From Lentimicrobiaceae bacterium (GTDB lineage: Bacteria > Bacteroidota > Bacteroidia > Bacteroidales > JAGNHN01): a stretch of 64,000 nucleotides of DNA. Positions 25,433 to 34,800 of this stretch are shown here, in pieces. The first letter of the stretch is position 1, and each line of letters starts with the position of its first letter. The DNA is taken from positions 1 through 64,000 of the forward strand of contig JAGNHN010000011.1 of assembly GCA_018001695.1 (NCBI GenBank), written 5' to 3'. The notes beneath the pieces were generated by a model, which made no database searches, had not been told where the DNA came from, and worked only from the letters and a program-made list of their open reading frames with translations. The translations under genes were made by a program, and so were the position numbers.

Positions 25433-26065
25433 TCAGAGTCTGATACGCTGCAATCCGGGGGCATAGTCCTGGTCGATGGTCTCACGGATTAATTGGTAAT
25501 CCGGTTCATTGGCAACAAAATCGAGCCGGTTTATGTCCAGCAGCAGGATCCGCATGGATGATTGCTGACGAAGATATTCCAGGTAACCCTGTTGAAGGCC
25601 ATCCAGGTATTCCGGGGTGATATAGCGTTCATAATCTCTGCCTCTCTTTGCAATGTTCTGCATCAGCTTATCCACATCTACATAGAGGTAGACGAGCAAC
25701 TCCGGTCTGGGCAGCGAGGCCGCGATGATATGAAACAGGCGGCTGTAGAGGTTCAGCTCGTCCCCTTTCAATGTCTGCCGAGCGAAGATGAGCGATTTCT
25801 GTATGAAATAATCAGCGATTGTGAGGGGTTGAAAGAGGTCCCCGGGAACAAGTTGGTCCTTCAACTGCTGAAAGCGTGAGGCCAGAAAACTGAGCTCAAG
25901 TGGAAAGGCATACTTGTCTGGCTCGCGGTAAAACTTTGGAAGGAAGTCATTGTCTTCGAACTGTTCCAGGATGAGTCGAGCATTGTTTTCCCTGGCCAAC
26001 CTGGTCGACAGGCTGGTCTTACCTGCCCCAATAACCCCTTCGATACAGATATACGGGTATTTCAT
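25433..26065 (-). CDS. Deoxynucleoside kinase
   Basis: 210 residues. The P-loop is EGVIGAGKTSLS at the N-terminus, EQFEDNDFLPKFY is the conserved substrate-side motif with the general-base glutamate, and KRGRDYERYI is the lid with the ERS-like arginine pair. The family (dAK/dGK/dNK) phosphorylates deoxynucleosides in salvage. The fold and motifs do not tell deoxyadenosine from deoxyguanosine kinase. Its ATG overlaps the folK stop by 4 bases, so it is translationally coupled to folK, an arrangement common in Bacteroidota. Confidence 0.92.
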   Translation of the reverse strand: MKYPYICIEGVIGAGKTSLSTRLARENNARLILEQFEDNDFLPKFYREPDKYAFPLELSFLASRFQQLKDQLVPGDLFQPLTIADYFIQKSLIFARQTLKGDELNLYSRLFHIIAASLPRPELLVYLYVDVDKLMQNIAKRGRDYERYITPEYLDGLQQGYLEYLRQQSSMRILLLDINRLDFVANEPDYQLIRETIDQDYAPGLQRIRL

Positions 26066-26592
26066 CTGTCTTTGGGCAGTTTCGGGCTCAATCCATACTC
26101 AGCCTCAATTTCTGCCATCGTGACCTTATTCTGATCCGGACAATCGGCCAGGAGAGATTCGATGGTCGCATCCAGCACCGGATGTACCAGCCTGGGAGCG
26201 ATTTCAGCCATGGGCACCAGCACAAAACGACGGGCATGGAGGAATGGATGCGGAATGGTCAGTTGCTGCAATCCCAGAATAAGATCGTCGTAAAAAAGGA
26301 TGTCAATATCTATGACCCTGGAAGCATACTTGTCGCCCTGGCGGATGCGCCCCATAACAAGTTCGATCTGCAGGACTGCCGACAACAGGGATTTTGGACT
26401 CAGCTCAGTCTGCACCATAATGGCCTGATTCAGAAACTGTCGTGCATCTTCGAATCCCCAGGGTTCTGTTTCGTAAACGGAAGACCGAAGCACTATTTTT
26501 CCGACCCGGTCACGAATCAGTTTCAATGCCTGACTGAGCATCAGCGGCCTGTTTCCCAAATTACTTCCCAATAACAGATAACATGTATGCAT
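26062..26592 (-). CDS. folK: 2-amino-4-hydroxy-6-hydroxymethyldihydropteridine pyrophosphokinase
   Basis: 176 residues from the ATG at 26592 (MHTCYLLLGSNLGNR). Conserved blocks are LLGSNLGNRPLML, VYETEPWGF, FLNQAIMVQTELSP, RVIDIDILFYDDLIL (metal-binding Asp pair) and TIPHPFLHARRFVLVPMAEIAP. It transfers pyrophosphate from ATP to the pterin in folate synthesis. A start nine codons earlier at 26619 is possible but less typical. It leads a two-gene unit with the deoxynucleoside kinase; a TATCTTTG box lies upstream at 26670-26663 on the minus strand without a good partner element. Confidence 0.95.
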   Translation of the reverse strand: MHTCYLLLGSNLGNRPLMLSQALKLIRDRVGKIVLRSSVYETEPWGFEDARQFLNQAIMVQTELSPKSLLSAVLQIELVMGRIRQGDKYASRVIDIDILFYDDLILGLQQLTIPHPFLHARRFVLVPMAEIAPRLVHPVLDATIESLLADCPDQNKVTMAEIEAEYGLSPKLPKDR

Positions 26593-26662
26593 CCCTGAAT
26601 TGCATTTAGACCCTGCCAAAGGCGAGTCATTACCAGCATGTTTAATCTACAACATGAAAGAA

Positions 26663-26670
26663 CAAAGATA
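26663..26670 (-). promoter_or_regulatory. Possible -7 box for folK
   Basis: TATCTTTG on the minus strand, about 70 bases before the folK ATG. No TTG element lies at the usual distance, so this is only a partial match. Confidence 0.4.
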
Positions 26671-26749
26671 ATGATAAGCTAAAGCACGTATGTTGCATTG
26701 TCACGATAAAGTCTGTAATATTGTATCATTCTAAACAACTCACACCGCT

Positions 26750-28516
26750 ATGAAACAGTTCTTTAAATTCATGTTCGCCTCTATGCTGGGGACGATACTT
26801 ACATTATTGTTGTTGTTTTTCATCCTCGTTGGCATCATTGCAGCGGCCATGTCCTTCACCAAATCCACGGTTGAAGTCAGTGATAAATCTGTACTCCATG
26901 TCACCTTCGCCCAGGCCATCCCGGACAGATCAACAGATGATCCGTTCAGCAACTTCAACCCTGCTTCGTTTGAAAGCATGGAAGTGACCGGTCTTAAAGA
27001 TATTATGGACAACCTTGAAAAGGCCGCGAGGGACAGCAAGATCAAAGGAATTTATTTCGAAGTCAGCAGTGTTCCGGCCTACGCTGCTACGGTTGAAGAA
27101 TTGCGTAATGCCCTTCTGAAGTTCAAGGAAAGCGGGAAGTGGATCATTGCATATGGAGAAATGATAGACCAGCAGGCTTATTATCTGGCATCAGTTGCCG
27201 ACAGGATCTATATGCATCCCGAAGGGTTCTTCCTGTTCAAGGGGATCAACGGAGAAGTGGCCTTTCTGAAAGGCACTCTGGACAAGCTGGGGATTGAAGC
27301 CCAGGTAATCCGTCACGGAAAATTCAAGGCAGCTGTGGAGCCCCTGATCCAGGACAAAATGAGCGAAGCCAATAAGGAGCAGGTCAAAACCTATATCTCT
27401 GCCCTCTGGAATCAGATGGTTGATGGCATCGCCGACCGTCGCAACATCACCCAGGATGAGCTGAACAGCCTGGCCAACCAACTCAGTCTGACCGATCCGG
27501 GAGATGCCGTGGAAGCCGGCCTTGTAGATGGGCTTCGTTACATGGATGAGTTGCTGGATGAACTGGCTGACAGTGCGGGGATCGAAGCCAGCAAGGATCT
27601 CAAGCTCATTAAGTTATCCAAATACCTGAAAGCCGCTGATCCACAAGAAAAGAAGATCGCGAAAGACAAGATTGCTGTGATCTATGCGGAGGGTGATATC
27701 GTCTCAGGCAAGGGAACCGATGGCAATGTGGGTTCAGAGCGTTTTGCCAAAGCCATTCGCAAGGCCAGGGAAGATGAAAAAGTGAAAGCCATTGTACTGA
27801 GGGTCAATTCTCCGGGTGGTGATGGTTTGGCTTCAGAGGTGATTCACCGTGAGATCATCCTGGCCAAAAAAGCCAAGCCCGTGGTGGCCTCCTTTGGGGG
27901 TGTAGCCGCTTCAGGCGGATATTACATCGCTTGTGGCGCTGACAGCATTATCGCCAGTCCGAACACCATCACAGGTTCTATCGGGGTTTTTGGTGTCATC
28001 CCGAATATGGAGAAATTCTTCAATCAGAAGTTAGGGCTCACCTTCGACCGGGTCATGACCAACGATCACGCAGATTTTGTGGGTGTCAACAGACCCATGA
28101 ACGAGACAGAGAAAGCAGTCCTGCTAAAGCAGGTGGAAGACATGTATGATGATTTCATCGGTCATGTCTCAGAAGGCAGGGGCATCGAGAAAGCCATGGT
28201 AGATTCCATTGGGCAGGGACGTGTCTGGGCCGGTACGGATGCCTTGCGCATCGGCCTGATTGATAAGTTTGGCGGTCTGGATGAAGCTATCCGAATGGCA
28301 GCTGGTATGGCGGGAATCACAGAATACCGTATCTCCGAGCTTCCGGAAGTTAAGGATCCCTTCGAGAAGTTTATGGAAATGTTTGGCAGCCAGGCCAGGG
28401 TAAAAGCCCTTCAGCAGGAGCTGGGATATTTTTATCCCTATTACACTTCCATCAAGACCCTTACGACCATGCAGGGCGTTCAGGCGAGAATGTTGATGGA
28501 TATCCAGATCAAGTAA
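26750..28516 (+). CDS. sppA: Signal peptide peptidase SppA, 67-kDa type
   Basis: 588 residues. One N-terminal membrane helix (about 10-36) anchors a tandem ClpP/crotonase-like serine protease. The catalytic dyad is expected at K191 (VIRHGKFKAAVEP) in the first repeat and S388 (GVAASGGYYIACG) in the second, as in E. coli SppA. SPGGDGLASEVI and TGSIGVFGVIPNMEKF are family-typical. It degrades signal peptides left in the membrane after secretion. It stands alone between folK (divergent) and the HAD phosphatase (convergent). Confidence 0.95.
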   Translation: MKQFFKFMFASMLGTILTLLLLFFILVGIIAAAMSFTKSTVEVSDKSVLHVTFAQAIPDRSTDDPFSNFNPASFESMEVTGLKDIMDNLEKAARDSKIKGIYFEVSSVPAYAATVEELRNALLKFKESGKWIIAYGEMIDQQAYYLASVADRIYMHPEGFFLFKGINGEVAFLKGTLDKLGIEAQVIRHGKFKAAVEPLIQDKMSEANKEQVKTYISALWNQMVDGIADRRNITQDELNSLANQLSLTDPGDAVEAGLVDGLRYMDELLDELADSAGIEASKDLKLIKLSKYLKAADPQEKKIAKDKIAVIYAEGDIVSGKGTDGNVGSERFAKAIRKAREDEKVKAIVLRVNSPGGDGLASEVIHREIILAKKAKPVVASFGGVAASGGYYIACGADSIIASPNTITGSIGVFGVIPNMEKFFNQKLGLTFDRVMTNDHADFVGVNRPMNETEKAVLLKQVEDMYDDFIGHVSEGRGIEKAMVDSIGQGRVWAGTDALRIGLIDKFGGLDEAIRMAAGMAGITEYRISELPEVKDPFEKFMEMFGSQARVKALQQELGYFYPYYTSIKTLTTMQGVQARMLMDIQIK

Positions 28517-28537
28517 AAGGAAATCGTATTATAAATA

Positions 28538-29458
28538 CTACTGCAAGGCAGAAGATGGTGCAGCAAGCTGTCTGAAGCCTTGCAGTTTTGTATTCCGCAA
28601 GGCCATTTTTGCATCCTGATCCAGGGTATCCTGTTCTCCATATAAAGCTGATTCCCAGTCCCCGTACATGGGGTTGGGGAATACGATATATCTTTTACCA
28701 AACAAGCGGGACAAGCTGTCGGTTAATTCTGCACGCCTTCGGGGATCGGCATGGTAATAGGAACCATAAAAATCATTCAGGTTGTCTCCAAGAAGAAGAG
28801 AGACATGGTACTTTGCTGCAATTTCCTGTCGACGGGCTTCTTTATCCGAGGAAGCTGTTCGCATGATGAGATGCTCGTCGTCCTTTAAAGGAAATCCCAA
28901 TTCAAGAAGATTTTGTCTGGTTGCATCTCTAAGATGTTCCTTGCGATTGGTAACATAAAAGACATCCACACCGTACTTAATGGCGGTCTGACAGAAAGCA
29001 AGGGCACCGGGAAGGGCGGCAGCGCTGGCTTCCAGACACCACTCATCCCATCCTTCAGGATAAGAAATGCCTGATAAGACACACTCCGCCTGATAGGGGC
29101 TGTTGTCCAGAATTGTTTCATCAATATCTGTGATGATGGCCCTGCGCCTGGTAACGCTTTTATCCATGAGATCTTCTTTCAGGGCTTCCAGTGCCACGCT
29201 GAATCCCTGAATACTTAAAGCCCGGAACTCCGCGGATTGTTGTTGAAACAGCACCGCCATCTGCATATATTGATTACCACAAACGGTATCAATAATGTGT
29301 AAGGTATCTTGCTGACTCAAATCCGGCGGTGTGATATCCCCGTCCCATCCCCTTCTTATGTCTCTGTAAAGCAACACAATAACAGCCAGAAGACTGACAA
29401 GGAAAAGTATTCTCCAAATAATTGAGGCTTTATAAGCCTCGTTGGCACGGCTTTCCAT
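28538..29458 (-). CDS. Membrane-anchored HAD class IIIB acid phosphatase (lipoprotein e(P4)-like)
   Basis: 306 residues. A single N-terminal helix (about 13-31, IIWRILFLVSLLAVIVLL) anchors the protein; there is no lipobox, unlike the classical e(P4) lipoproteins. The HAD motifs are TDIDETILDN (nucleophile D111, acid D113), VFYVTNRKE (motif II) and LLLGDNLNDFYG (motif IV). QMAVLFQQQSAEFRAL near residues 66-81 is the family's pre-HAD helix. Relatives dephosphorylate nucleotides or NAD breakdown products outside the cytoplasm. A terminator of nrfA type does not precede it on its strand; it is transcribed alone. Confidence 0.88.
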   Translation of the reverse strand: MESRANEAYKASIIWRILFLVSLLAVIVLLYRDIRRGWDGDITPPDLSQQDTLHIIDTVCGNQYMQMAVLFQQQSAEFRALSIQGFSVALEALKEDLMDKSVTRRRAIITDIDETILDNSPYQAECVLSGISYPEGWDEWCLEASAAALPGALAFCQTAIKYGVDVFYVTNRKEHLRDATRQNLLELGFPLKDDEHLIMRTASSDKEARRQEIAAKYHVSLLLGDNLNDFYGSYYHADPRRRAELTDSLSRLFGKRYIVFPNPMYGDWESALYGEQDTLDQDAKMALRNTKLQGFRQLAAPSSALQ

Positions 29459-29538
29459 ATTGATCGGTTTAACCGCAAAAATACGTGCTTCCGGCTTAGG
29501 GTGTAGGTGGAGTATTACGGAATTTCGTCCATTAACAA

Positions 29539-29575
29539 GAAAGGCCCGGTCGGTTTCCCGGCCAGGCCTTTCTAT
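29539..29575 (-). terminator. Terminator after nrfA
   Basis: Stem GAAAGGCC / GGCCTTTC with additional G-C pairs inside. On the minus strand it is followed by TTGTTAAT, so it probably ends the nrfHA transcript before the phosphatase gene. Confidence 0.7.
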
Positions 29576-29591
29576 GCAAGAGGCAGGTTGC

Positions 29592-31118
29592 TTATTTACC
29601 TGTGAAGAGATCCTTCACTTCATAGGTCTTTTCTCTTTCAGCCGCCACCTTCAACCATTCAGGTACGATGGTTTGCAGGAAGACCGCTTTATCTTTCTCA
29701 TAGGTCTCCATATCCAGTCCAATGAAGGCTTGCGCTTTGGCTTTGGTAGATATATCAGGATAAGGAACCATCTCGTTGTGACCGAGTGAAGCGAGTAAGC
29801 GGGCCAGTTTGAGTCTTCCTTCCTGGATGATGACCATCCCAGAGGAGATGATGCGGGCTGTTTCGACAGGAGCATGGAAAGAAGCGCCATGGCTGGCGGC
29901 GGCAAAATCCCAGCGCCATTGTGCATGACGGATGGATTTAAGGATATCTTTCATCTGGTCTTCGGTAGCACCCAGATCCCAGGCTTTCTTGGCCTCAACA
30001 TGGGCAAACACCAACATTTCCTCCAGTTTATCTCTGTTTTCCAATATCTTATCCTGACGGGAATACACATCTGCAAGGAGTTGTTCTTTGCTTTCGCGAT
30101 GGCAAACCTGGCAGGAGCTGGCGATATTATTCAGAGGACTTTGGATATGGTGATCCGTAAACTTTTGTCCACCCTCGCTGCGATACGGCATATGGCAGTC
30201 GGCGCAGGACACCCCGCGGCTGGCGTGCGTCCCCAAGAGATAGATCTCATAATCAGGATGTTGTGCCTTAAGCATGGGTGCACGGCTCAGTGAATGGGTC
30301 CAGTCAGCGAACTCAATATTATCATAGTAGGCTTCCATTTCTTCGACCGAGAAGCCTTTATCCCAGGGGAAGGTGAGATAACTGACACCTTCCACCACTT
30401 TTTTATTGAAATAATATTCAACATGGCATTGGGCGCAAACCAGGCTACGCATTTCCTGGTGCGTGGCCGTGGTAATGTCCCTGCCCTGGCGCTCAAAGGC
30501 TTCGATGAGGCCTGGCCTGGAAATCCTGAGGTTCATGGTATTGGCATCATGGCAATCAGCACAGCCAATGTGATTGACCACTTCAGTGCCTTTTGTTTCC
30601 CAGGTACCGCGGTAGAATTCAGCGATACCAAGTTCATTCATCAGTCGCGGCACATCCGGGCTTTTGCAGGTCCAGCATGTATTGGGTTGCGGACTAGGTT
30701 TGCCATCCATGGGGGCACCGACCCTTAATGAATTGTAAACATCCGTCACGGCATAATAATGCCCTCTGCCCTGATTATAATCACGGGAAAAGAGGTATCC
30801 AGCCCAAAGCACCACCATGCGTGGATTAACTTCCAGCATATCTATCAGTGCACCGCCATTATGTTTGCTGATGAAGGAGGTGTCGGCAGTCCTCATATAA
30901 GACTCATATTCTTTGGGGAAGTTCTTACCCCAGATCTCATTGCGGGGTTCAAACTGGCTGTATTTCACCTGCGGGTTGAATACCACAGCGGCTTCAGCCC
31001 TTCTTTCCACGATGCTGGAGGCGAGGAGTCCAAGGAGGAAAACTACAACCACCGTGACCAGGAACAGCAGCCATCCAAGCCAGGGTTTTGACCGGATTTG
31101 TTCAGCAATAGGTTTCAT
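29592..31118 (-). CDS. nrfA: Ammonia-forming cytochrome c nitrite reductase, pentaheme
   Basis: 508 residues. The N-terminal hydrophobic helix (about 13-35) is a signal or anchor. The active-site heme has the diagnostic CWTCK (C138-K142), with lysine as ligand. Four further CxxCH sites follow: CADCH, CAQCH, CADCH and CQVCH. The YLLGTHASRGVSCADCHMPY stretch is typical. It reduces nitrite to ammonium with six electrons in the periplasm, taking electrons from NrfH. It lies 25 bases after nrfH. No maturation genes (nrfE/F/G or nrfI) are nearby. Confidence 0.97.
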   Translation of the reverse strand: MKPIAEQIRSKPWLGWLLFLVTVVVVFLLGLLASSIVERRAEAAVVFNPQVKYSQFEPRNEIWGKNFPKEYESYMRTADTSFISKHNGGALIDMLEVNPRMVVLWAGYLFSRDYNQGRGHYYAVTDVYNSLRVGAPMDGKPSPQPNTCWTCKSPDVPRLMNELGIAEFYRGTWETKGTEVVNHIGCADCHDANTMNLRISRPGLIEAFERQGRDITTATHQEMRSLVCAQCHVEYYFNKKVVEGVSYLTFPWDKGFSVEEMEAYYDNIEFADWTHSLSRAPMLKAQHPDYEIYLLGTHASRGVSCADCHMPYRSEGGQKFTDHHIQSPLNNIASSCQVCHRESKEQLLADVYSRQDKILENRDKLEEMLVFAHVEAKKAWDLGATEDQMKDILKSIRHAQWRWDFAAASHGASFHAPVETARIISSGMVIIQEGRLKLARLLASLGHNEMVPYPDISTKAKAQAFIGLDMETYEKDKAVFLQTIVPEWLKVAAEREKTYEVKDLFTGK

Positions 31119-31143
31119 TTGTGTCGGTTTTGGTATGGTTACA

Positions 31144-31731
31144 TTATTTGGTTTTCATTACACGTTGCAGCCATTGTGGCACGACAGTTTCCGGGAGCGG
31201 GACGCGGGCATTGGGAACGCTGGAGAGGCTGTTCACCCTGCCATGGGGTGTTTCACGGTGGCATTCCCAGCATACACGGTCGGTTCTGCCTGCATGCACC
31301 TGATCGGTATAATTCAGCACCTTACCGTCAGTGATCAGGTGTTCATGGCAGCGGATGCAGTTCTTCTGAACAGCCCTTTTACCTGCGCTTTTGATAAAGA
31401 TCACCTGAGGTTCGGCCCGGAGCGTGAAGATCGTGGCGTGGCGCAAGCCATCCATGGCCTTAAAATAATAGTGACTAAGGACATTGTTATGGGGTACATG
31501 ACAATCGTTGCATGTAGCCCATTCACGATGTGAGCTATGACTCCATGTAGCATACTGCGGTGCCATAAGATGGCAATTCACGCATGTGGCAGGATCTTCC
31601 GAAAGATAGGAATGCGCTTTGGCGGCATAAAATGTAAAGGCAGCCAAACCGGTGAAGATGGCGAGTACCATCAGAACAGGGAAGCGCCAGGCTGGTGGCG
31701 GCATCAGTCGACGAAAAAAGTTTCCGGCCAT
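31144..31731 (-). CDS. nrfH: NrfH-type tetraheme quinol dehydrogenase (NapC/NirT family)
   Basis: 195 residues. One N-terminal membrane helix (about 16-38) and four CxxCH sites: CVNCH, CNDCH, CIRCH and CWECH. The spacing and the CHLMAPQYATWSHSSHREWATC stretch match NrfH. It takes electrons from menaquinol and passes them to NrfA, forming the membrane-bound complex. It is the first gene of the two-gene minus-strand unit. No good promoter box is visible in the 77 bases up to the nifJ terminator. Confidence 0.95.
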   Translation of the reverse strand: MAGNFFRRLMPPPAWRFPVLMVLAIFTGLAAFTFYAAKAHSYLSEDPATCVNCHLMAPQYATWSHSSHREWATCNDCHVPHNNVLSHYYFKAMDGLRHATIFTLRAEPQVIFIKSAGKRAVQKNCIRCHEHLITDGKVLNYTDQVHAGRTDRVCWECHRETPHGRVNSLSSVPNARVPLPETVVPQWLQRVMKTK

Positions 31732-31809
31732 AAGGATCTGGGCTTAACAAAAGAAATCAAGTACTTCTATGCGAAAATATACATTTTTCAATACAAAAAC
31801 AATGGGTAC

Positions 31810-31849
31810 AAAAAAATCAGGCCCGGAAATCGCGTGGACTTCCGGGCCT
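31810..31849 (-). terminator. Rho-independent terminator of nifJ
   Basis: 10-bp perfect stem AGGCCCGGAA / TTCCGGGCCT with an 11-base loop; on the minus strand a run of seven T follows shortly after the stem. Confidence 0.92.
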
Positions 31850-31873
31850 AAGGCATATCAAACAATTATTGGT

Positions 31874-34800
31874 CTATTCAGTATAATCCAGGCTGGCAAG
31901 GCGTTTGTAACTGTTGTGCCGCCAACGGGCATTCTCTTCTGCAGCCTTGAACAATTCGCCGGCTACTTCAGGGAAAGCCTTCTTAAGGGAGGTGTACCTC
32001 ACTTCGCCATTGAGGAATTCCTGGAACTTGGACCAGTCCGGCTCCTTGGAATCCAGCACGAAGGGGTTTTTACCTTCTTTTTCCAGCATGGGATTGAAGC
32101 GGTAGAGTGACCAGTAGCCTGCTTCCACTGCCCGTTTGGTTTCATCCTGTGTCTGGGCCATGCTGGCGCGCAGACCATGGTTGATACACGGGGCGTAGGC
32201 GATGATCATGGAAGGACCGGGGTAGGCTTCTGCCTCTTTAACCGCCTTGAGGAACTGTGACTGGCTTGCACCCATGCCCACCTGAGCCACATACACATAA
32301 CCATAGGTCATGGCCATGGCACCGAGGTCTTTTTTCCTGATCCGTTTCCCGCCGGCTGCGAATTTTGCCACCGCCCCGACCGGGGTTGCCTTACTGGCCT
32401 GGCCGCCCGTATTGGAGTACACTTCCGTATCCATAACCAGGATATTGACATCCTCACCGGAGGCCAGCACATGATCCAGTCCACCGTATCCGATATCATA
32501 GGCCCAGCCGTCACCACCGAAGATCCAGACAGATTTCTTGATGAGGTAGTTCTTCAGATCAAGGATGTGGGCAGCCACCTCATGTTTTTCCTTTTCGAGG
32601 ATGGGGAGGAGTCTTGCCGTGACCTCTTCTGAGCCCTGGGCATCTTCTTTGGCAGCAATCCATTCCTGGAAGATGGCTTTGGTTTCAGGTGCCACAGCTT
32701 TCATGTTTTCGGTCATCAGGCGGGCTATCCGTGTCCGGATCTTATTGACGCCGGTGGCAATACCATATCCAAACTCGGCATTGTCTTCGAAGAGTGAGTT
32801 GGCCCAGGCAACCCCTTTACCATTCTTTTTGCTGGCACAATAGGGTGTTGCCGGTGCAGAACCACCCCAGATGGAGGAGCAGCCTGTGGCATTGGCAACG
32901 ATCATGCGTTCTCCGAATAACTGGGTGATCAGCTTAACATAAGGTGTCTCTCCACAGCCTGCACATGCGCCGCTGAATTCCATCAGTGGCTGGGCGAACT
33001 GACTATTCTTAACGCTCTGATCCCTGGGAACAACATCATCCTTATAGGTCACATGGTCCACAAAATGATTCCAGCGGTCTGCTTCTTCGAGCTGTGAGCC
33101 CAGCGGCTTCATGACCAGGGCTTTGTCTTTGGTTGGACAAACTTCGGCACAGTTCTCACATCCTGTACAATCCAGCGGGCTCACCTGGATGCGGTACTGC
33201 AATGTACCAAATGACTTGGCGGGTATCGCCTGGAGCGTGGCTGTTCCTTCGGGGAGGCCCTTCATCTCCGTTTCATTGATCAGGAAGGGACGGATACAGG
33301 CATGCGGGCAAACATAGGCACACTGGTTACACTGAATACAGTTTTCAGGTATCCATTCGGGTACATTCACTGCAATACCTCGCTTTTCGTAGGCAGTGGT
33401 TCCGGCGGGAAGCGTTCCGTCTTCCCTTCCCAGGAAGGCGCTGACCGGCAGGTCATCCCCTTTCAGGTGGTTGATGGGTTCAAAAACATTCTTGATGAAG
33501 TCAGGGGTATCCCGGTCGTCATCTTTTGCTACGAGCTCCAGATTGGCCCATTCAGCAGGTACTTCAACGCGTATGACTGCACTACCCCTATCAATGGCGG
33601 CATTGTTCATCTTCACGATCATCTCCCCCTTACGCCCATAGGTCTTGTAGATGGCGTCCTTCATTTCTTTCTCGGCCAGTTCATAAGGAATGACCTCTGA
33701 GACTTTGAAGAAGGCCGCCTGCATGATGGTATTGGTCCGGGTGCCCAGTCCAATCTCTTCTGCGATCTGGGTGGCATTAATAATGTAGAAGGCGATATTG
33801 TTTTTTGCCAGGTACTTCTTCATATGGTCCGGAAGTCGGTGCTTGGTCTCTTCCTCGTCCCAGATGGAGTTAAGCAGAAAAGATCCTCCCGGCTTCAGGC
33901 CTTTGAGCATGTCATATTTCTCCAGGTATGCCGGCACATGGCATGCGACAAAGTCGGGTGAATTGACCAGGTAGGGCGAGCGGATGGGTTGATCTCCAAA
34001 GCGCAGGTGAGAGGTGGTGATACCGCCTGACTTCTTGGAGTCGTATGCAAAGTATGCCTGGCAGTATTTGTCCATGGCATCCGCGATGATCTTGATAGAA
34101 TTCTTATTGGCCCCCACTGTACCGTCTGCACCGATACCATAAAACTTAGCTTCGAAGGTTCCTTTGGGGACAACGCTGATATCCGGCAGCAGTGGCAGCG
34201 AGGTGAATTTCACATCATCCACAATACTGATGGTGAACTGGTTCTTAGGTTCCGGAAGCTTCATATTCTCAAAAACAGAAAGAATATGAGCCGGGGTAGT
34301 ATCCTTCGAGCTCAGACCATAGCGACCGCCCACGATAAGGGGGGCATTGGCAGCACCATAGAACAGGTCTTTGACATCGAGGTAAAGCGGCTCGCCGTTG
34401 GCGCCCAACTCCTTGGTGCGGTCGAGGACAGTGATCCGCTTGACCGATGACGGCATGGCACGGAAGAAATACTTGGCTGAGAAAGGCCTGTAGAGGTGGA
34501 CCGCGATCAGGCCGACTTTTTCACCTTTGGCCATGAGGTAATCGATGACCTCACGGATCGTATCCGTGATAGAGCCCATGGCGATGATGATGTTATCAGC
34601 TTCGGTATCTCCGTAATAATCAAAGGGATGATATTCCCTGCCGGTGATGGCCGCCATTCTTTGCATCTGGGCTTCCACTTCATCGGCAATTTTATCATAG
34701 AAATGGCTGTTGGCCTCTCTGGCCTGGAAGAAGATATCCGGATTCTGGGCTGTTCCGCGTGTAAAAGGATGCTCAGGGTTAAGGGCATTATCCCTGAATC

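Noticed and set aside
28540-28590. 10-bp inverted repeat ACTGCAAGGC / GCCTTGCAGT followed by TTTTG as an sppA terminator
   Set aside because: The loop is 27 bases and the sequence is coding for the phosphatase C-terminus; too weak to call.
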